Shown here piece after piece: positions 25,979-35,440 of a DNA stretch of 64,000 bases. Position numbers and translations under genes: made by a program. A model generated the notes under the pieces. The model ran no database searches. It was not told the DNA's origin and worked only from the letters and a program-made list of their open reading frames with translations. The DNA is taken from the NCBI RefSeq assembly GCF_903994035.1, contig NZ_CAJEWB010000010.1, positions 558,001 to 622,000 on the forward strand. Reading direction: 5' to 3'. Numbering within the stretch: position 1 is the first letter of the stretch; each line of letters begins with the position of its first letter. This DNA comes from Phocicoccus pinnipedialis (GTDB taxonomy: Bacteria > Bacillota > Bacilli > Staphylococcales > Salinicoccaceae).

Positions 25979-27650
25979 TCACTGCTCCTTTAGAAGAGTT
26001 AGATACAATGTGCGCATACTTTCCAAGTACTCCTTTGCTATATAATGGTGGCAAAACTAATGCTTCCTTACGTGCTTTGTATTCATCTTCATTAATTTTG
26101 AATGACAATTCTTTCGTATCTTGATCGATTACTACGATGTCACCTGTTTTAATAAGTGCGATTGGTCCTCCGTCTTGTGCTTCAGGTGCAACGTGACCAA
26201 TCACGAGACCGTGTGTCCCACCAGAGAAGCGACCATCTGTAACGAGTGCAATATCTTCACCTAGTCCTTTACCAACAATGATCGACGATAAAGATAGCAT
26301 TTCCGGCATACCAGGTCCACCTTTCGGTCCTACATATCTAACGATAACCACATCGCCTTTTTCTACCTCATTATTCATGACTGCATCTGTTGCCGCTTCC
26401 TCTGTATTAAAAACTTTCGCGGGACCAACGTGTCTGCGTACCTTCACACCCGACACTTTTGCAACTGCACCAAGTGGTGCTAAATTTCCAGTTAGGACAA
26501 TGAGCGGACCATCTTTACGTTTTGGATTTTCTAGAGGTAAGATGACATCTTGCCCTTCTTTAAGAGGTTCAATTCCCTCTAAGTTTTCGGCAATTGTCTT
26601 ACCTGTACACGTGATACAATCTCCATGGATAAGTCCATTTTCATATAGATATTTAATAACAGCTTGTACGCCACCAACCTCAAAAAGATCTTGGAATACA
26701 TATTTACCCGATGGTTTTAAATCGGCTAAATGGGGGACTTTTTCTTGCATTCTGTTGAAGTCTGAAATATCTAAGTCAACTTCAGCAGCATGAGCAATAG
26801 CAAGTAGATGCAGAATCGCATTGGTAGAACCTCCAAGTGCATAGACTACTGTAATCGCATTTTCAAATGCTTTTTTCGTCATGATATCTCTTGGAAAAAT
26901 ACCTTTTTCAAGCATTTTTAAAATCGCTTTACCTGCTTCATAGACATCTTTTTCTTTATTTTTCGTTGAAGCTGGATTTGAAGCAGATCCTGGCAATGAC
27001 ATTCCCATTGCTTCTAATGCAGATGCCATCGTGTTTGCCGTATACATACCACCACATCCACCAGGGCCAGGACATCCGTTACACTCAATCGCATTTAATT
27101 CCTCGTCTGTAATATCACCGTTATTCCATTTACCAACACCTTCAAATACACTGACTAAATCAATATCTTGACCATTAAGTTTTCCTGGGGCGATTGTTCC
27201 CCCATACACAAAGATAGAGGGTACATTCATATTGGCCATAGCTATTGCAGCGCCGGGCATATTTTTATCACATCCACCAATTGCAATTAGTGCATCCAAA
27301 TTTTGACCGCCAACCATTGTCTCAAGTGAGTCCGCAATTATATCTCTAGATGGTAGGCTAAATCGCATCCCAGGCGTACCCATCGCAATACCATCAGCAA
27401 CCGTAATTGTGTTGAACTGTATTGGTACACCACCCGCTTCCACGACTCCTTCTTTTGCAAATTGTGCGAGATCATTCAGGTGAATATTACAAGGTGTTGT
27501 CTCTGCCCAGTTTGCTGCTACTCCAATTTGTGGCTTTAAAAAACTTTCATCAGTAAAACCAACTGCACGAAGCATGGCTCTGTTTGGTGCTTTAATATTA
27601 CTATCTGTATAGACTTGACTATTTATTCTAAGATCTTTTTTGTGTACCAA
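25950..27650 (-). CDS. ilvD: Dihydroxy-acid dehydratase
   Basis: Fe-S dehydratase that converts 2,3-dihydroxyisovalerate to 2-ketoisovalerate (and the isoleucine analogue), in branched-chain amino acid and pantothenate synthesis. Cluster-binding cysteines are in [13 protein letters not shown] and [12 protein letters not shown]. At 566 residues it is full length. No other ilv/leu gene is in the window. It follows a BASS-family transporter gene by 17 bases on the same strand, so the two are probably one operon. Confidence 0.97.
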   Translation of the reverse strand: MVHKKDLRINSQVYTDSNIKAPNRAMLRAVGFTDESFLKPQIGVAANWAETTPCNIHLNDLAQFAKEGVVEAGGVPIQFNTITVADGIAMGTPGMRFSLPSRDIIADSLETMVGGQNLDALIAIGGCDKNMPGAAIAMANMNVPSIFVYGGTIAPGKLNGQDIDLVSVFEGVGKWNNGDITDEELNAIECNGCPGPGGCGGMYTANTMASALEAMGMSLPGSASNPASTKNKEKDVYEAGKAILKMLEKGIFPRDIMTKKAFENAITVVYALGGSTNAILHLLAIAHAAEVDLDISDFNRMQEKVPHLADLKPSGKYVFQDLFEVGGVQAVIKYLYENGLIHGDCITCTGKTIAENLEGIEPLKEGQDVILPLENPKRKDGPLIVLTGNLAPLGAVAKVSGVKVRRHVGPAKVFNTEEAATDAVMNNEVEKGDVVIVRYVGPKGGPGMPEMLSLSSIIVGKGLGEDIALVTDGRFSGGTHGLVIGHVAPEAQDGGPIALIKTGDIVVIDQDTKELSFKINEDEYKARKEALVLPPLYSKGVLGKYAHIVSNSSKGAVTDFFNRDKI

Positions 27651-27667
27651 GGTTAAACACTCCTAAA

Positions 27668-28642
27668 TCAAATTTCTGTTTTTACTGTATATAATTCAGT
27701 CTTTTCTTTATTTTTATTATCAGTCATTTTGCTATAGAAGTTCGCTACGATACTTCCTGAGAAGTTATGCCATACACTGAATATTGCTCCTGGTACAGCT
27801 GCTATTGGATCAAAGTGTGTTGTTGCTAAAGCAGCGGCAAGACCAGAGTTTTGCATCCCCACCTCGATGGAGATTGTTTTTTGATCTGCTAAATCGAATT
27901 TAAATAATTTACCTATAAAGAATCCAATTACATATCCGATTACGTTATGTAATACAACAACAAGTAAAATGAGTAGCCCAGACTTAATAATATTAGTTGT
28001 GTTATTCGAAACGACTGCTGTTAATACACCGATGATTCCAACTACTGAAATCAGTGGTAATAACCCAATTGCTTTTTGTGTCGTCTTCTCAAAGAAGAAT
28101 TGAACAGCGAATCCTAGGATAATTGGTATTAAAACAATTTTAACAATCGTTAAAAACAGACTATTAAATGAAACAGGTAGGTATGCCCCTGCAAGCCATA
28201 ACGTTAGTGCTGGTGTTACGATCGGAGCAAGTAGCGTAGTAACTGAAGTTGCTGTTACAGATAAGGCCACATTTCCTCTCGCAAGATATGTAATTACGTT
28301 AGATGAAGTTCCTCCTGGACAACATCCAACTAAGATTACACCGATCGCAATTTCTTTCGGTAAATTAAATGCTAAAACGAGTAACACAGCAATGAGAGGC
28401 ATTGCAACAAATTGTGCAACCGCTAAAACTAAAATTTTAAAAGGTGCTTTCAGAACGTTCTTAAAATCTTGTGTTGTAAGAGTAAGGCCCATCCCAAACA
28501 TAATAATCATGAGTAACGGATTAATAAATGGTGCAATCCACGTAAAAAGACTTGGAATCAAAAACGCTAAGACGGCAAATATAAGTACCCATATGGCAAA
28601 TGTATTTCCGACAAACGTACTAAATCGAGTTAAAGTTTTCAT
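27668..28642 (-). CDS. Bile acid:sodium symporter family (BASS) transporter
   Basis: Polytopic transporter of 324 residues with nine or ten helices. The family signatures GVILVGCCPGGTSSNVITYLA and a second half with SIEVGMQNSGLAAALATTHF are clear. In other bacteria the BASS member PanS carries ketopantoate. Linkage with ilvD, whose product feeds pantothenate and valine synthesis, makes a keto acid substrate plausible but unproven. The ATG at 28642 has GGGGGA 7 bases upstream; the longer frame starting TTG at 28657 contains that site. A CodY-type box lies 75 bases upstream. Confidence 0.88.
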   Translation of the reverse strand: MKTLTRFSTFVGNTFAIWVLIFAVLAFLIPSLFTWIAPFINPLLMIIMFGMGLTLTTQDFKNVLKAPFKILVLAVAQFVAMPLIAVLLVLAFNLPKEIAIGVILVGCCPGGTSSNVITYLARGNVALSVTATSVTTLLAPIVTPALTLWLAGAYLPVSFNSLFLTIVKIVLIPIILGFAVQFFFEKTTQKAIGLLPLISVVGIIGVLTAVVSNNTTNIIKSGLLILLVVVLHNVIGYVIGFFIGKLFKFDLADQKTISIEVGMQNSGLAAALATTHFDPIAAVPGAIFSVWHNFSGSIVANFYSKMTDNKNKEKTELYTVKTEI

Positions 28643-28716
28643 TGTGTGTTCCCCCAAAAAAGTTAATACATGTTATATTATCAGAAAGTTAAGAGTATTG
28701 TAATAGAAAATGTTAA

Positions 28717-28731
28717 AATTTTTAGATAATT
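28717..28731. promoter_or_regulatory. CodY-type operator upstream of the BASS-ilvD operon
   Basis: AATTTTTAGATAATT matches the CodY consensus AATTTTCWGAAAATT at 13 of 15 positions. It lies 75 bases before the transporter start. ilv genes are classic CodY targets in Firmicutes. The remaining 271 bases between this operon and the next gene downstream of position 28921 hold no other gene that I can see, and no T-box motif. Confidence 0.55.
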
Positions 28732-28885
28732 CCGAATAAATACGCTTTCATCTGATTTACTAACGTTAAAAGAGGTTATTGTGAGAAGCTAGACATTGAA
28801 CAATAGAATAAATATTGTGATATAAATCCAAATTCTGTCAAAATTCAAGTATCTCACACGGTATGATTTTTAAGGTTAAAGATAT

Positions 28886-28921
28886 AAAAAAAATAGGATG
28901 ACCGTGATCAGGTCATCCTAT
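28886..28921 (-). terminator. Terminator of the AuxB-like gene
   Basis: An 11-bp stem (28893-28903 with 28911-28921, 7-base loop) is followed on the minus strand by a run of eight T, just after the stop at 28929. Confidence 0.88.
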
Positions 28922-28928
28922 CTCTATC

Positions 28929-29837
28929 TTATAAATCGTCATTATTTCGTCGATCAACATTCTCTCTTCTAGTTCTTGCAGCATCTTCAATATCAAAGTT
29001 ATATTCTTCTTCTGTTACTGGATAATCTATTTCTTGTGTAGTAAGATTTTCATCCACAGCACTAAATTGACGCGTTTTTTCTAAATCAGTATAATCATCT
29101 CGCTCTTGACGCACTCTATCTAGCTCTTTTTGGTTATGTGATTCGATGTCACGTTCATATTGCGTTTGATTTTTACTTCTTAAACGGTCAAGCTCTTTTT
29201 GGTTATGTGATTCGATGTCACGCTCGTATTGCGTTTGATTTTTATTTCTTAAACGGTCAAGCTCTTTTTGATTATGACTTTCAACATCACGTTCAATTTC
29301 ATCATGATGACGCTTTACTGAACGTTCATTACTGTCATAATTTTCTCTCGCATACTCTGGTCTTCTGTTGATATACTCTCCCGTTGCACCTTGAGTAATT
29401 ATCTTGTCTTTACGTGCAAATAATAGGATTGCAGCAATTACAAACATGAGTGACGAGAATAAAGTAAGCACAAATGGTGCAATTATAATTGCAGCTACAA
29501 GTAAAAGAATACCTGATAAGATACGTTTACTCATTTTAATTAGTGCAAAAAACGCGATGATAATTGGAATTAACAAGACTACAGCTAATAACCAAGAATT
29601 TTGAGTAAATTGTTCAACGAACTGTACCAATTGGTCAGCTGATACATCTGCACCTTGTGCCATTTCTTCAGCGTTACTACGAATTGACTCTAGGAACATT
29701 GGATCACGTGCAGTGAATAATGAGAAGAAAGCAATATATGCTGTTAATGCAACTAATGCAATAAATCCTAACCATCCAAATATTTTTTCAGGAACACGGC
29801 TGACTGGTTGAACAACCTGTGTATATTCTTTAACCAT
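28929..29837 (-). CDS. AuxB-like membrane protein with charged tandem repeats
   Basis: A 302-residue protein with an N-terminal membrane part (helices at about 18-42, 78-98 and 106-140) and a long, very hydrophilic cytoplasmic tail. The tail contains three copies of a 23-residue unit (ERDIESHNQKELDRLR followed by KNQTQY, the last copy degenerate), likely a coiled coil. In S. aureus the gene after potD is auxB, a membrane factor reported to stabilise lipoteichoic acid and affect beta-lactam resistance. Position and architecture fit, but I infer orthology from synteny only. It lies 69 bases after potD with no terminator between. Confidence 0.7.
   Translation of the reverse strand: MVKEYTQVVQPVSRVPEKIFGWLGFIALVALTAYIAFFSLFTARDPMFLESIRSNAEEMAQGADVSADQLVQFVEQFTQNSWLLAVVLLIPIIIAFFALIKMSKRILSGILLLVAAIIIAPFVLTLFSSLMFVIAAILLFARKDKIITQGATGEYINRRPEYARENYDSNERSVKRHHDEIERDVESHNQKELDRLRNKNQTQYERDIESHNQKELDRLRSKNQTQYERDIESHNQKELDRVRQERDDYTDLEKTRQFSAVDENLTTQEIDYPVTEEEYNFDIEDAARTRRENVDRRNNDDL
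29122..29294 (-). repeat. 69-bp tandem repeat within the AuxB-like gene
   Basis: Two nearly identical 69-base units (from 29122 and 29191; they differ at only a few positions) and a third partial, more divergent unit from 29260 encode the charged 23-residue repeats. The high DNA identity suggests recent expansion, so copy number may vary between strains. Confidence 0.85.
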
Positions 29838-29906
29838 ATTAATTACCTCCGAAGTATGTTTCTTGTCTATAGGTGCTATATACCCGTAAAGCGAGTTTGA
29901 AAAACA

Positions 29907-30974
29907 CTAATCGAGTGACATTTTAAATTCCAATAATAATTCATTATAATATTCCGTCCACTCTGGACCTAAATCTCGGTAAACTTCTAGCTTTTCCATC
30001 GTCTCTTTATCTGGATAAAATTCTTTGGCGTTTTTAACTTCTTCATCTAACTCTTTGAATGCTGCCTGATTCGGTGTGGCATAACCAACCCAATCTGTGT
30101 TCTGGAGAGCAACATTTTTGTCTAACAAGAAGTTGATAAATTGATGTGCTCCGTCAATATTTTTTGCAGAAGACGGGATCGCCATTGTATCGAACCAGAG
30201 ATTTGTTCCCTCTTGCGGGATTGTATAAATAAGATCTTCATTCTCATACATGATGTCCATAGCCATACCACTCCATACAACAGCGACTTTAGCTTCGTTT
30301 TCTTTCATCATTGAAGCAATTTCATCGCCAACAATTCCACGAACGTTAGGAGAAAGTTTTTCTAACTTTTGTTTTGCTTGATCTAACTCCTCTTTATTCG
30401 TTGAGTTTAATGAATGACCTTCACTGTTCAGTACGAATCCAATCGTTTCACGCGCACCGTCAAGTAAGAGTACGTCATTGAGAAGTGATTCATCCCACAC
30501 ACTGTCCCATGTGCTAAAGTCCATTCCTGTTGTTGTTTCTGGGTTGTAGAGAATTCCTACAGTTCCCCAGAAATATGGAAGCGAATATTCGTTGCCGGGG
30601 TCAAATGAAAGACCTAAGAATCTCTCATCGATATTCTTGATGTTAGGGATTTTGTCAGGATCAATCGGTAAGAGTAAGTTGTCTTTTTTCATCTTTTCTA
30701 CTGTATATTCACTCGGGAACACTACGTCATAGCGTTGTTTTTGTTTGATCTTAACGAGCATCGCTTCGTTTGAATCAAATGTTTCATAAACTACACGGAT
30801 TCCCGTTTCTTCTGTAAACTGTTTAATTAATTCAGGATCAATATACTCTCCCCAGTTATATACAAACAGAACATCCGTTTCAGAACTTGACGTATTATTT
30901 AATAGTTTCGTACCAAATAAAAAGAGTCCACCTACAAGTAAACTTGATGCGATTAACGTAATTAAGAATCTCAT
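29907..30974 (-). CDS. potD: Spermidine/putrescine ABC transporter substrate-binding protein
   Basis: Extracellular polyamine-binding protein of the PotD/F family, 355 residues. An N-terminal hydrophobic segment (residues 2-24) lacks a clear lipobox, so it may act as a membrane anchor. The family start of the mature part, LFVYNWGEYIDPELIKQF, is present. It overlaps potC by 4 bases and is the last structural gene of potABCD. Confidence 0.95.
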   Translation of the reverse strand: MRFLITLIASSLLVGGLFLFGTKLLNNTSSSETDVLFVYNWGEYIDPELIKQFTEETGIRVVYETFDSNEAMLVKIKQKQRYDVVFPSEYTVEKMKKDNLLLPIDPDKIPNIKNIDERFLGLSFDPGNEYSLPYFWGTVGILYNPETTTGMDFSTWDSVWDESLLNDVLLLDGARETIGFVLNSEGHSLNSTNKEELDQAKQKLEKLSPNVRGIVGDEIASMMKENEAKVAVVWSGMAMDIMYENEDLIYTIPQEGTNLWFDTMAIPSSAKNIDGAHQFINFLLDKNVALQNTDWVGYATPNQAAFKELDEEVKNAKEFYPDKETMEKLEVYRDLGPEWTEYYNELLLEFKMSLD

Positions 30975-31756
30975 GTCGTCTTGCCTCTCTTTATCTTTTT
31001 ATCAGACACGAAGTAATAAATGAACGAAATTGTTAACACAACAACAAATATCACAGTAGAAATTGCATTGATTTCAAGAGTGATACCACGTCTTGCCATA
31101 GCATAAATTTCTACAGATAATGTGCTGAACCCATTACCAGTCACGAAGAATGTTACAGCAAAGTCATCTAATGAATAGGTGAGAGCCATTAAAAAGCCAG
31201 CAAAAATCCCTGGCTTAATATTGGGAATTAACACTTTTGTTACCACGTGGAATGCACTCGCACCTAAATCGTGTGCAGCAAGTACGAGATTACTATTTTG
31301 TTGGTAAAGACTCGGTAAAATCATGAGTACAACAATCGGTACACTGAATGCGATGTGTGCCAAGATGACACTCGTGCTACCTAATTTAATTCCAAAAATT
31401 GAAAACAGAATTAAGAGAGAGGCACCAATAATTACATCAGGCGACACAATTAAAACATTGTTCAATGTTAACAATGTGCTTTTTACATACTTTTGTCTAA
31501 TTAAATAGAGAAAAATTGCTCCAAATAATCCGATTATAGTAGCGAAACCACTAGAAATCAGAGCAACTGCGATTGTGTTCATAATAACAGTCATCAGTGC
31601 CTTGTTTTCAATGACACTCTTATAGTAATCAAGTGTAAAACCTTCAAAGCTTGTCATTGAACCACCCGTATTAAATGAATAATAAGCGAGATATAGAATC
31701 GGAAAGTATAAGAAGATAATTATAACTGTAAGAAAACTCCTGCTTAAAGTGTTCAC
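30971..31756 (-). CDS. potC: Spermidine/putrescine ABC transporter permease PotC
   Basis: Inner permease subunit, 261 residues with six predicted helices. The EAA loop that contacts the ATPase is seen as AAHDLGASAFHVVTKVLIP. It overlaps potD by 4 bases and follows potB by one base, so the four genes are transcribed together. Confidence 0.95.
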   Translation of the reverse strand: MNTLSRSFLTVIIIFLYFPILYLAYYSFNTGGSMTSFEGFTLDYYKSVIENKALMTVIMNTIAVALISSGFATIIGLFGAIFLYLIRQKYVKSTLLTLNNVLIVSPDVIIGASLLILFSIFGIKLGSTSVILAHIAFSVPIVVLMILPSLYQQNSNLVLAAHDLGASAFHVVTKVLIPNIKPGIFAGFLMALTYSLDDFAVTFFVTGNGFSTLSVEIYAMARRGITLEINAISTVIFVVVLTISFIYYFVSDKKIKRGKTT

Positions 31757-31757
31757 T

Positions 31758-32546
31758 TTATATACTCTCCTTTTTTGTTCTTGTTACTAACATGACAAAT
31801 ACCATGAATAAGATGAGGAATACGCCAACCGTCGATCCCATACCCCAGTTTTCGTTCGTCAAAAACTGCTGCTCAATAGCAGTACCGAGCGTTACAACCT
31901 TGTTACCTGCTACAAGTCTAGAAAGCATGAACAAACTAAGAGCAGGTATGAAAGTAATCTGAATACCCGATTTAACACCTTCTAAAGATAAAGGAATGAT
32001 CACCTTTGTGAGAGCTTCCCACTTAGAAGCACCTAAATCATATGATGCCCATATCAAATTCTTGTTGATTCCATTTATCGAATTAAAAATAGGAAGTACC
32101 ATGAACGGTATAAATATATATACTGCAACTGTAATAAATGCAAAATCACTGAAGAGAAGCTGGATTTTCATAAGCCCAAACTTTTCAAGGACAGAATTCA
32201 ATATTCCATTAATTCCTAAAATACCAATAAATGCATAGGTTTTAAGTAAGATGTTAATCCACGTAGGAATTATGATGATTAATAACCAGAATGTTTTGTG
32301 TTTTAATCTTGATATAACAAGCGCAAGTGGATAGCTGACTATGAGAGTAATAACCGTAATTAAGAAGGCATACCAAAATGAATTAAGCGTCATTTTAATA
32401 TAGTTACTACTTAGAAACTCTGCGTAGTTTTGTAACGTTAGATTACCGCTCATGTCATTGAAAGAATAATAAATCATTAAGAAAACAGGTAATATTACAA
32501 ATACGACCATCCATAATAAATATGGTAGTGCTAAAACTCTTTTCAT
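31758..32546 (-). CDS. potB: Spermidine/putrescine ABC transporter permease PotB
   Basis: Second permease subunit, 262 residues with six helices and the EAA loop ASYDLGASKWEALTKVIIP. It overlaps the potA stop by one base. Pairs with PotC to form the channel. Confidence 0.95.
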   Translation of the reverse strand: MKRVLALPYLLWMVVFVILPVFLMIYYSFNDMSGNLTLQNYAEFLSSNYIKMTLNSFWYAFLITVITLIVSYPLALVISRLKHKTFWLLIIIIPTWINILLKTYAFIGILGINGILNSVLEKFGLMKIQLLFSDFAFITVAVYIFIPFMVLPIFNSINGINKNLIWASYDLGASKWEALTKVIIPLSLEGVKSGIQITFIPALSLFMLSRLVAGNKVVTLGTAIEQQFLTNENWGMGSTVGVFLILFMVFVMLVTRTKKESI

Positions 32547-33631
32547 TAGAGAATACCTTCGTAAAGTTCAAGTCGTTCATTAAATTCGTCTTCTTTTTCA
32601 CCTGGTACCATGATATGCATATCTTCTTTGTCGAAATAAATGCTAACCTTCTTACCCTCTTCAGTTTTTTGAGTCGTATGGATCACCCATTCGTAGCCAT
32701 CTTCATCGAGGACACAAATTTCATAATGTACACCTCTGAAAAGTATTGAGTCTACAGTAACGTTTAAGTGCCCTTCTTCAAGTGGTTTTAAAACGATATC
32801 CTCAGGACGTACCATTATTTCAACGGGTGTGCCGCTCTTTACACCACCATCTACACATTCATATGCACGACCATAAATTGATACTTTACCGTCCTCTAGC
32901 ATCTCACCTTCAACAATATTAGATTCACCGATAAAATCAGCAACATATTTATTTAAAGGTTCGTCATAAATATCTTTAGGACTACCCGCTTGTACGATAT
33001 GCCCTTTATCCATGACAAGAATTTCATCACTTAAAGCTAATGCTTCTTCTTGGTCGTGAGTAACAAAGATAAACGTTATACCTAGTTTTTGTTGAAGTTC
33101 TTTTAATTCATACTGCATATCCACACGCAAGTTATGATCTAATGCAGACAGCGATTCATCTAGGAGAAGAATGTCCGGTTCGTTTACAATCGCACGTGCA
33201 ATCGCAACTCTCTGTTTCTGTCCACCAGATAATTGTTCAATATCTCTGTATTTAAAATCTGTTAAGTTTGTAAAACGGAGTGCCTCCTTAATACGTGCTT
33301 CTCTTTCCACTTTAGACACCTTCTTTATTTTCAATCCAAATGCAACATTTTCATATACATTTAAATGTGGAAAAAGTGCATAATCTTGGAAGACGGTGTT
33401 AACTTGTCTCTTATTTGCAGGTATTTCATTCATTTTTTTATCACCAAAATAAAGGTCTCCTGAGGTCTGGTTTACAAACCCGCCAATAATTTTTAAAAGT
33501 GTTGTCTTACCGCATCCAGACGGACCTAAGATTGTGTAAAATTTACCCTCCAAAAAAGTGAAATCTATATTCTTTAGTATATGTGTCTCGCCAAAATATT
33601 GGTTAATATTCTGTAAACGTATCTCTGTCAT
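32546..33631 (-). CDS. potA: Spermidine/putrescine ABC transporter ATPase
   Basis: ATP-binding subunit, 361 residues. Walker [10 protein letters not shown], signature [12 protein letters not shown], Walker [12 protein letters not shown] and a C-terminal TOBE region are present. The DES variant also occurs in staphylococcal PotA. GGAGGAG precedes the start and a good SigA promoter lies just upstream. In S. aureus a small Xre-type regulator precedes potA; it is absent here. Confidence 0.96.
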   Translation of the reverse strand: MTEIRLQNINQYFGETHILKNIDFTFLEGKFYTILGPSGCGKTTLLKIIGGFVNQTSGDLYFGDKKMNEIPANKRQVNTVFQDYALFPHLNVYENVAFGLKIKKVSKVEREARIKEALRFTNLTDFKYRDIEQLSGGQKQRVAIARAIVNEPDILLLDESLSALDHNLRVDMQYELKELQQKLGITFIFVTHDQEEALALSDEILVMDKGHIVQAGSPKDIYDEPLNKYVADFIGESNIVEGEMLEDGKVSIYGRAYECVDGGVKSGTPVEIMVRPEDIVLKPLEEGHLNVTVDSILFRGVHYEICVLDEDGYEWVIHTTQKTEEGKKVSIYFDKEDMHIMVPGEKEDEFNERLELYEGIL

Positions 33632-33659
33632 TTTCTCCTCCTAATCTTTAATTCAATTA

Positions 33660-33688
33660 ATTATATTTTTTTTACTCTAATTTAACAA
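33660..33688 (-). promoter_or_regulatory. SigA-type promoter of potABCD
   Basis: On the minus strand TTGTTA (33683-33688), a 17-base spacer and a perfect TATAAT (33660-33665) place the start near 33653, 22 bases before potA. Confidence 0.72.
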
Positions 33689-33697
33689 CACAATTTT

Positions 33698-33973
33698 TTA
33701 AACTTTTAAAATGTCATTCGGATCACTCGTATTTAATTGTTTTACAAGTAAAAATGATTCAAGATTTGAAACAGACTTAAATGCTCTAAACAAAGTCTTT
33801 TCTTCTGCTTTACTCGGAACAATTTCTTTGAAATATTTATATGCATCACTTAAATCGGATGCTTTTACACCATTTTCGTATCCTTCTTCTACAAGTTGAA
33901 AAAATTTGACAACTTTAATCATTTCTTCAGTGTTCCAATCTAAATCTAGCGGATAGCTATAAGATTTTTCCAT
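33698..33973 (-). CDS. UPF0223 family protein (YktA-like)
   Basis: A 91-residue protein of the UPF0223 family, function unknown. The family pattern YSYPLDLDWNTEEMIKVVKFF and the conserved YKYFKEIVPSKAEEK are clear. Between pdhD and potA its position is the same as in Staphylococcus. A terminator separates it from pdhD; the potA promoter begins just past its end. Confidence 0.93.
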   Translation of the reverse strand: MEKSYSYPLDLDWNTEEMIKVVKFFQLVEEGYENGVKASDLSDAYKYFKEIVPSKAEEKTLFRAFKSVSNLESFLLVKQLNTSDPNDILKV

Positions 33974-33992
33974 TTTTATCTCCTTTCGGTTA

Positions 33993-34017
33993 TAAAAAAA
34001 GCGTCCCGAGGGACGCT
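33993..34017 (-). terminator. Terminator of pdhABCD
   Basis: GC-rich 7-bp stem (34000-34006 with 34011-34017, loop CGAG) followed on the minus strand by seven T, just after the pdhD stop. Confidence 0.85.
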
Positions 34018-34027
34018 AATTAAAAAT

Positions 34028-35437
34028 TTACATTGAGTGAATTGGACGACCAAGTGCTGCTTCTGCTGCTTCCATAGGAATTTCTCCTAGAGTTGGGTGA
34101 GCATGAATTGTAAGAGCGATGTCTTCTAATGTCATGCCAGTTTCCACTGCCAGGCTGAGCTCTGAAATAATATCAGATGCACCATTACCAGCGATTTGTG
34201 CGCCGATAACAAGTCCGTCTTCTTTACGTGCAACGATTTTAACAAATCCATCTGTTTTGTTTAGACCTAAAGCACGTCCGTTAGCTGCGAATGGGAAACG
34301 ACCAGTTACATAGTCGAGACCTTCTTCTTTCGCTTGTGTTTCGTTATATCCAACTGAAGCAAGTTCTGGTTCAGTAAAGCAGACTGCTGGCATTCCGATG
34401 TAATCTACCTCAGATTTTTCTCCAGCAATTGCTTCTGCTGCAACTTTACCTTCATAGCTTGCTTTATGTGCAAGTTGTAATCCAGGAACAATGTCTCCGA
34501 TAGCATAGATATTCTCTACGCTAGTACGGCTTTGTTTGTCTACTTCAATAATACCGCGATCTGTCATCTTCACACCGATTTGCTCTAAACCAATCTCATC
34601 AGTGTTTGGACGACGACCTACAGTTACAAGAACGTAGTCTGCTTCAATCGTGTGAGCATCACCTTTTTTATCTTCATAAGTAATTACCACACCATTTTCA
34701 GTTTCTTCAGCTGATTTCGCCATCGCTTGAGTTACAACGTCAACATCTTTTTTCTTAAGGTTACGTTTAACAAGTTGCGTCATGTTTTTCTCAAAACCAC
34801 CAAGGATGTCTTTAGTACCTTCTAAAATAGTCACTTGAGTACCGAAGTTCGCATATGCAGTACCAAGTTCAGTACCGATATATCCACCACCGATTACTAC
34901 TAATTTTTCAGGCTTTTCTTCTAAGTTTAAGGCACCTGTCGAATCGATGATACGTTTTCCAAACTTAAAACCAGGGATTTCAATTGGTCTTGACCCAGTT
35001 GCAATAATTGCATTTTTAAACTCATAAGTCTGTGAGCTGTTTTCCTGAGCAACTTTGATACTGTTGTTAGATGAGAAATACGCTTCACCGTGAACAACTT
35101 CAACCTTGTTACCTTTAAGTAGTGATTCTACGCCACCTACAAGTTTTTGTACAACACTATCTTTAAATGATTGTACTTTTGAGAAGTCGAGTTTAACGTT
35201 TTCTACAGTAACTCCCATTTCTTCAGAATCTTGTGCTTCTTGGAATCTATGAGATGAAGAAATTAATGCTTTAGAAGGAATACAACCCACGTTTAAGCAA
35301 ACCCCTCCAACTTTTTCACGTTCGACTAATACAACTTTTTGACCGAGCTGAGCAGCACGGATTGCAGCTACGTATCCACCAGGACCGCCACCTACAACTA
35401 CCGTATCTACATCAATTGCGAAATCTCCAACTACCAT
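34028..35437 (-). CDS. pdhD: Dihydrolipoyl dehydrogenase (E3)
   Basis: FAD enzyme that reoxidises dihydrolipoamide of the pyruvate dehydrogenase complex with NAD. The N-terminal FAD motif [14 protein letters not shown], redox pair [15 protein letters not shown] and second nucleotide motif [13 protein letters not shown] are present, with the C-terminal catalytic IHAHPTLGE. It has 469 residues. GGAGGGG precedes the start, 3 bases after pdhC. Confidence 0.97.
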   Translation of the reverse strand: MVVGDFAIDVDTVVVGGGPGGYVAAIRAAQLGQKVVLVEREKVGGVCLNVGCIPSKALISSSHRFQEAQDSEEMGVTVENVKLDFSKVQSFKDSVVQKLVGGVESLLKGNKVEVVHGEAYFSSNNSIKVAQENSSQTYEFKNAIIATGSRPIEIPGFKFGKRIIDSTGALNLEEKPEKLVVIGGGYIGTELGTAYANFGTQVTILEGTKDILGGFEKNMTQLVKRNLKKKDVDVVTQAMAKSAEETENGVVITYEDKKGDAHTIEADYVLVTVGRRPNTDEIGLEQIGVKMTDRGIIEVDKQSRTSVENIYAIGDIVPGLQLAHKASYEGKVAAEAIAGEKSEVDYIGMPAVCFTEPELASVGYNETQAKEEGLDYVTGRFPFAANGRALGLNKTDGFVKIVARKEDGLVIGAQIAGNGASDIISELSLAVETGMTLEDIALTIHAHPTLGEIPMEAAEAALGRPIHSM

Positions 35438-35440
35438 TCT

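Noticed and set aside
28643-28928. T-box leader for the ilvD operon
   Set aside because: No AGGGTGGTACCGCG-like antiterminator motif and no specifier-type structure on the minus strand.
29122-29294. Tandem repeats as a possible CRISPR array
   Set aside because: The units are contiguous and in frame within a coding sequence, with no spacers.
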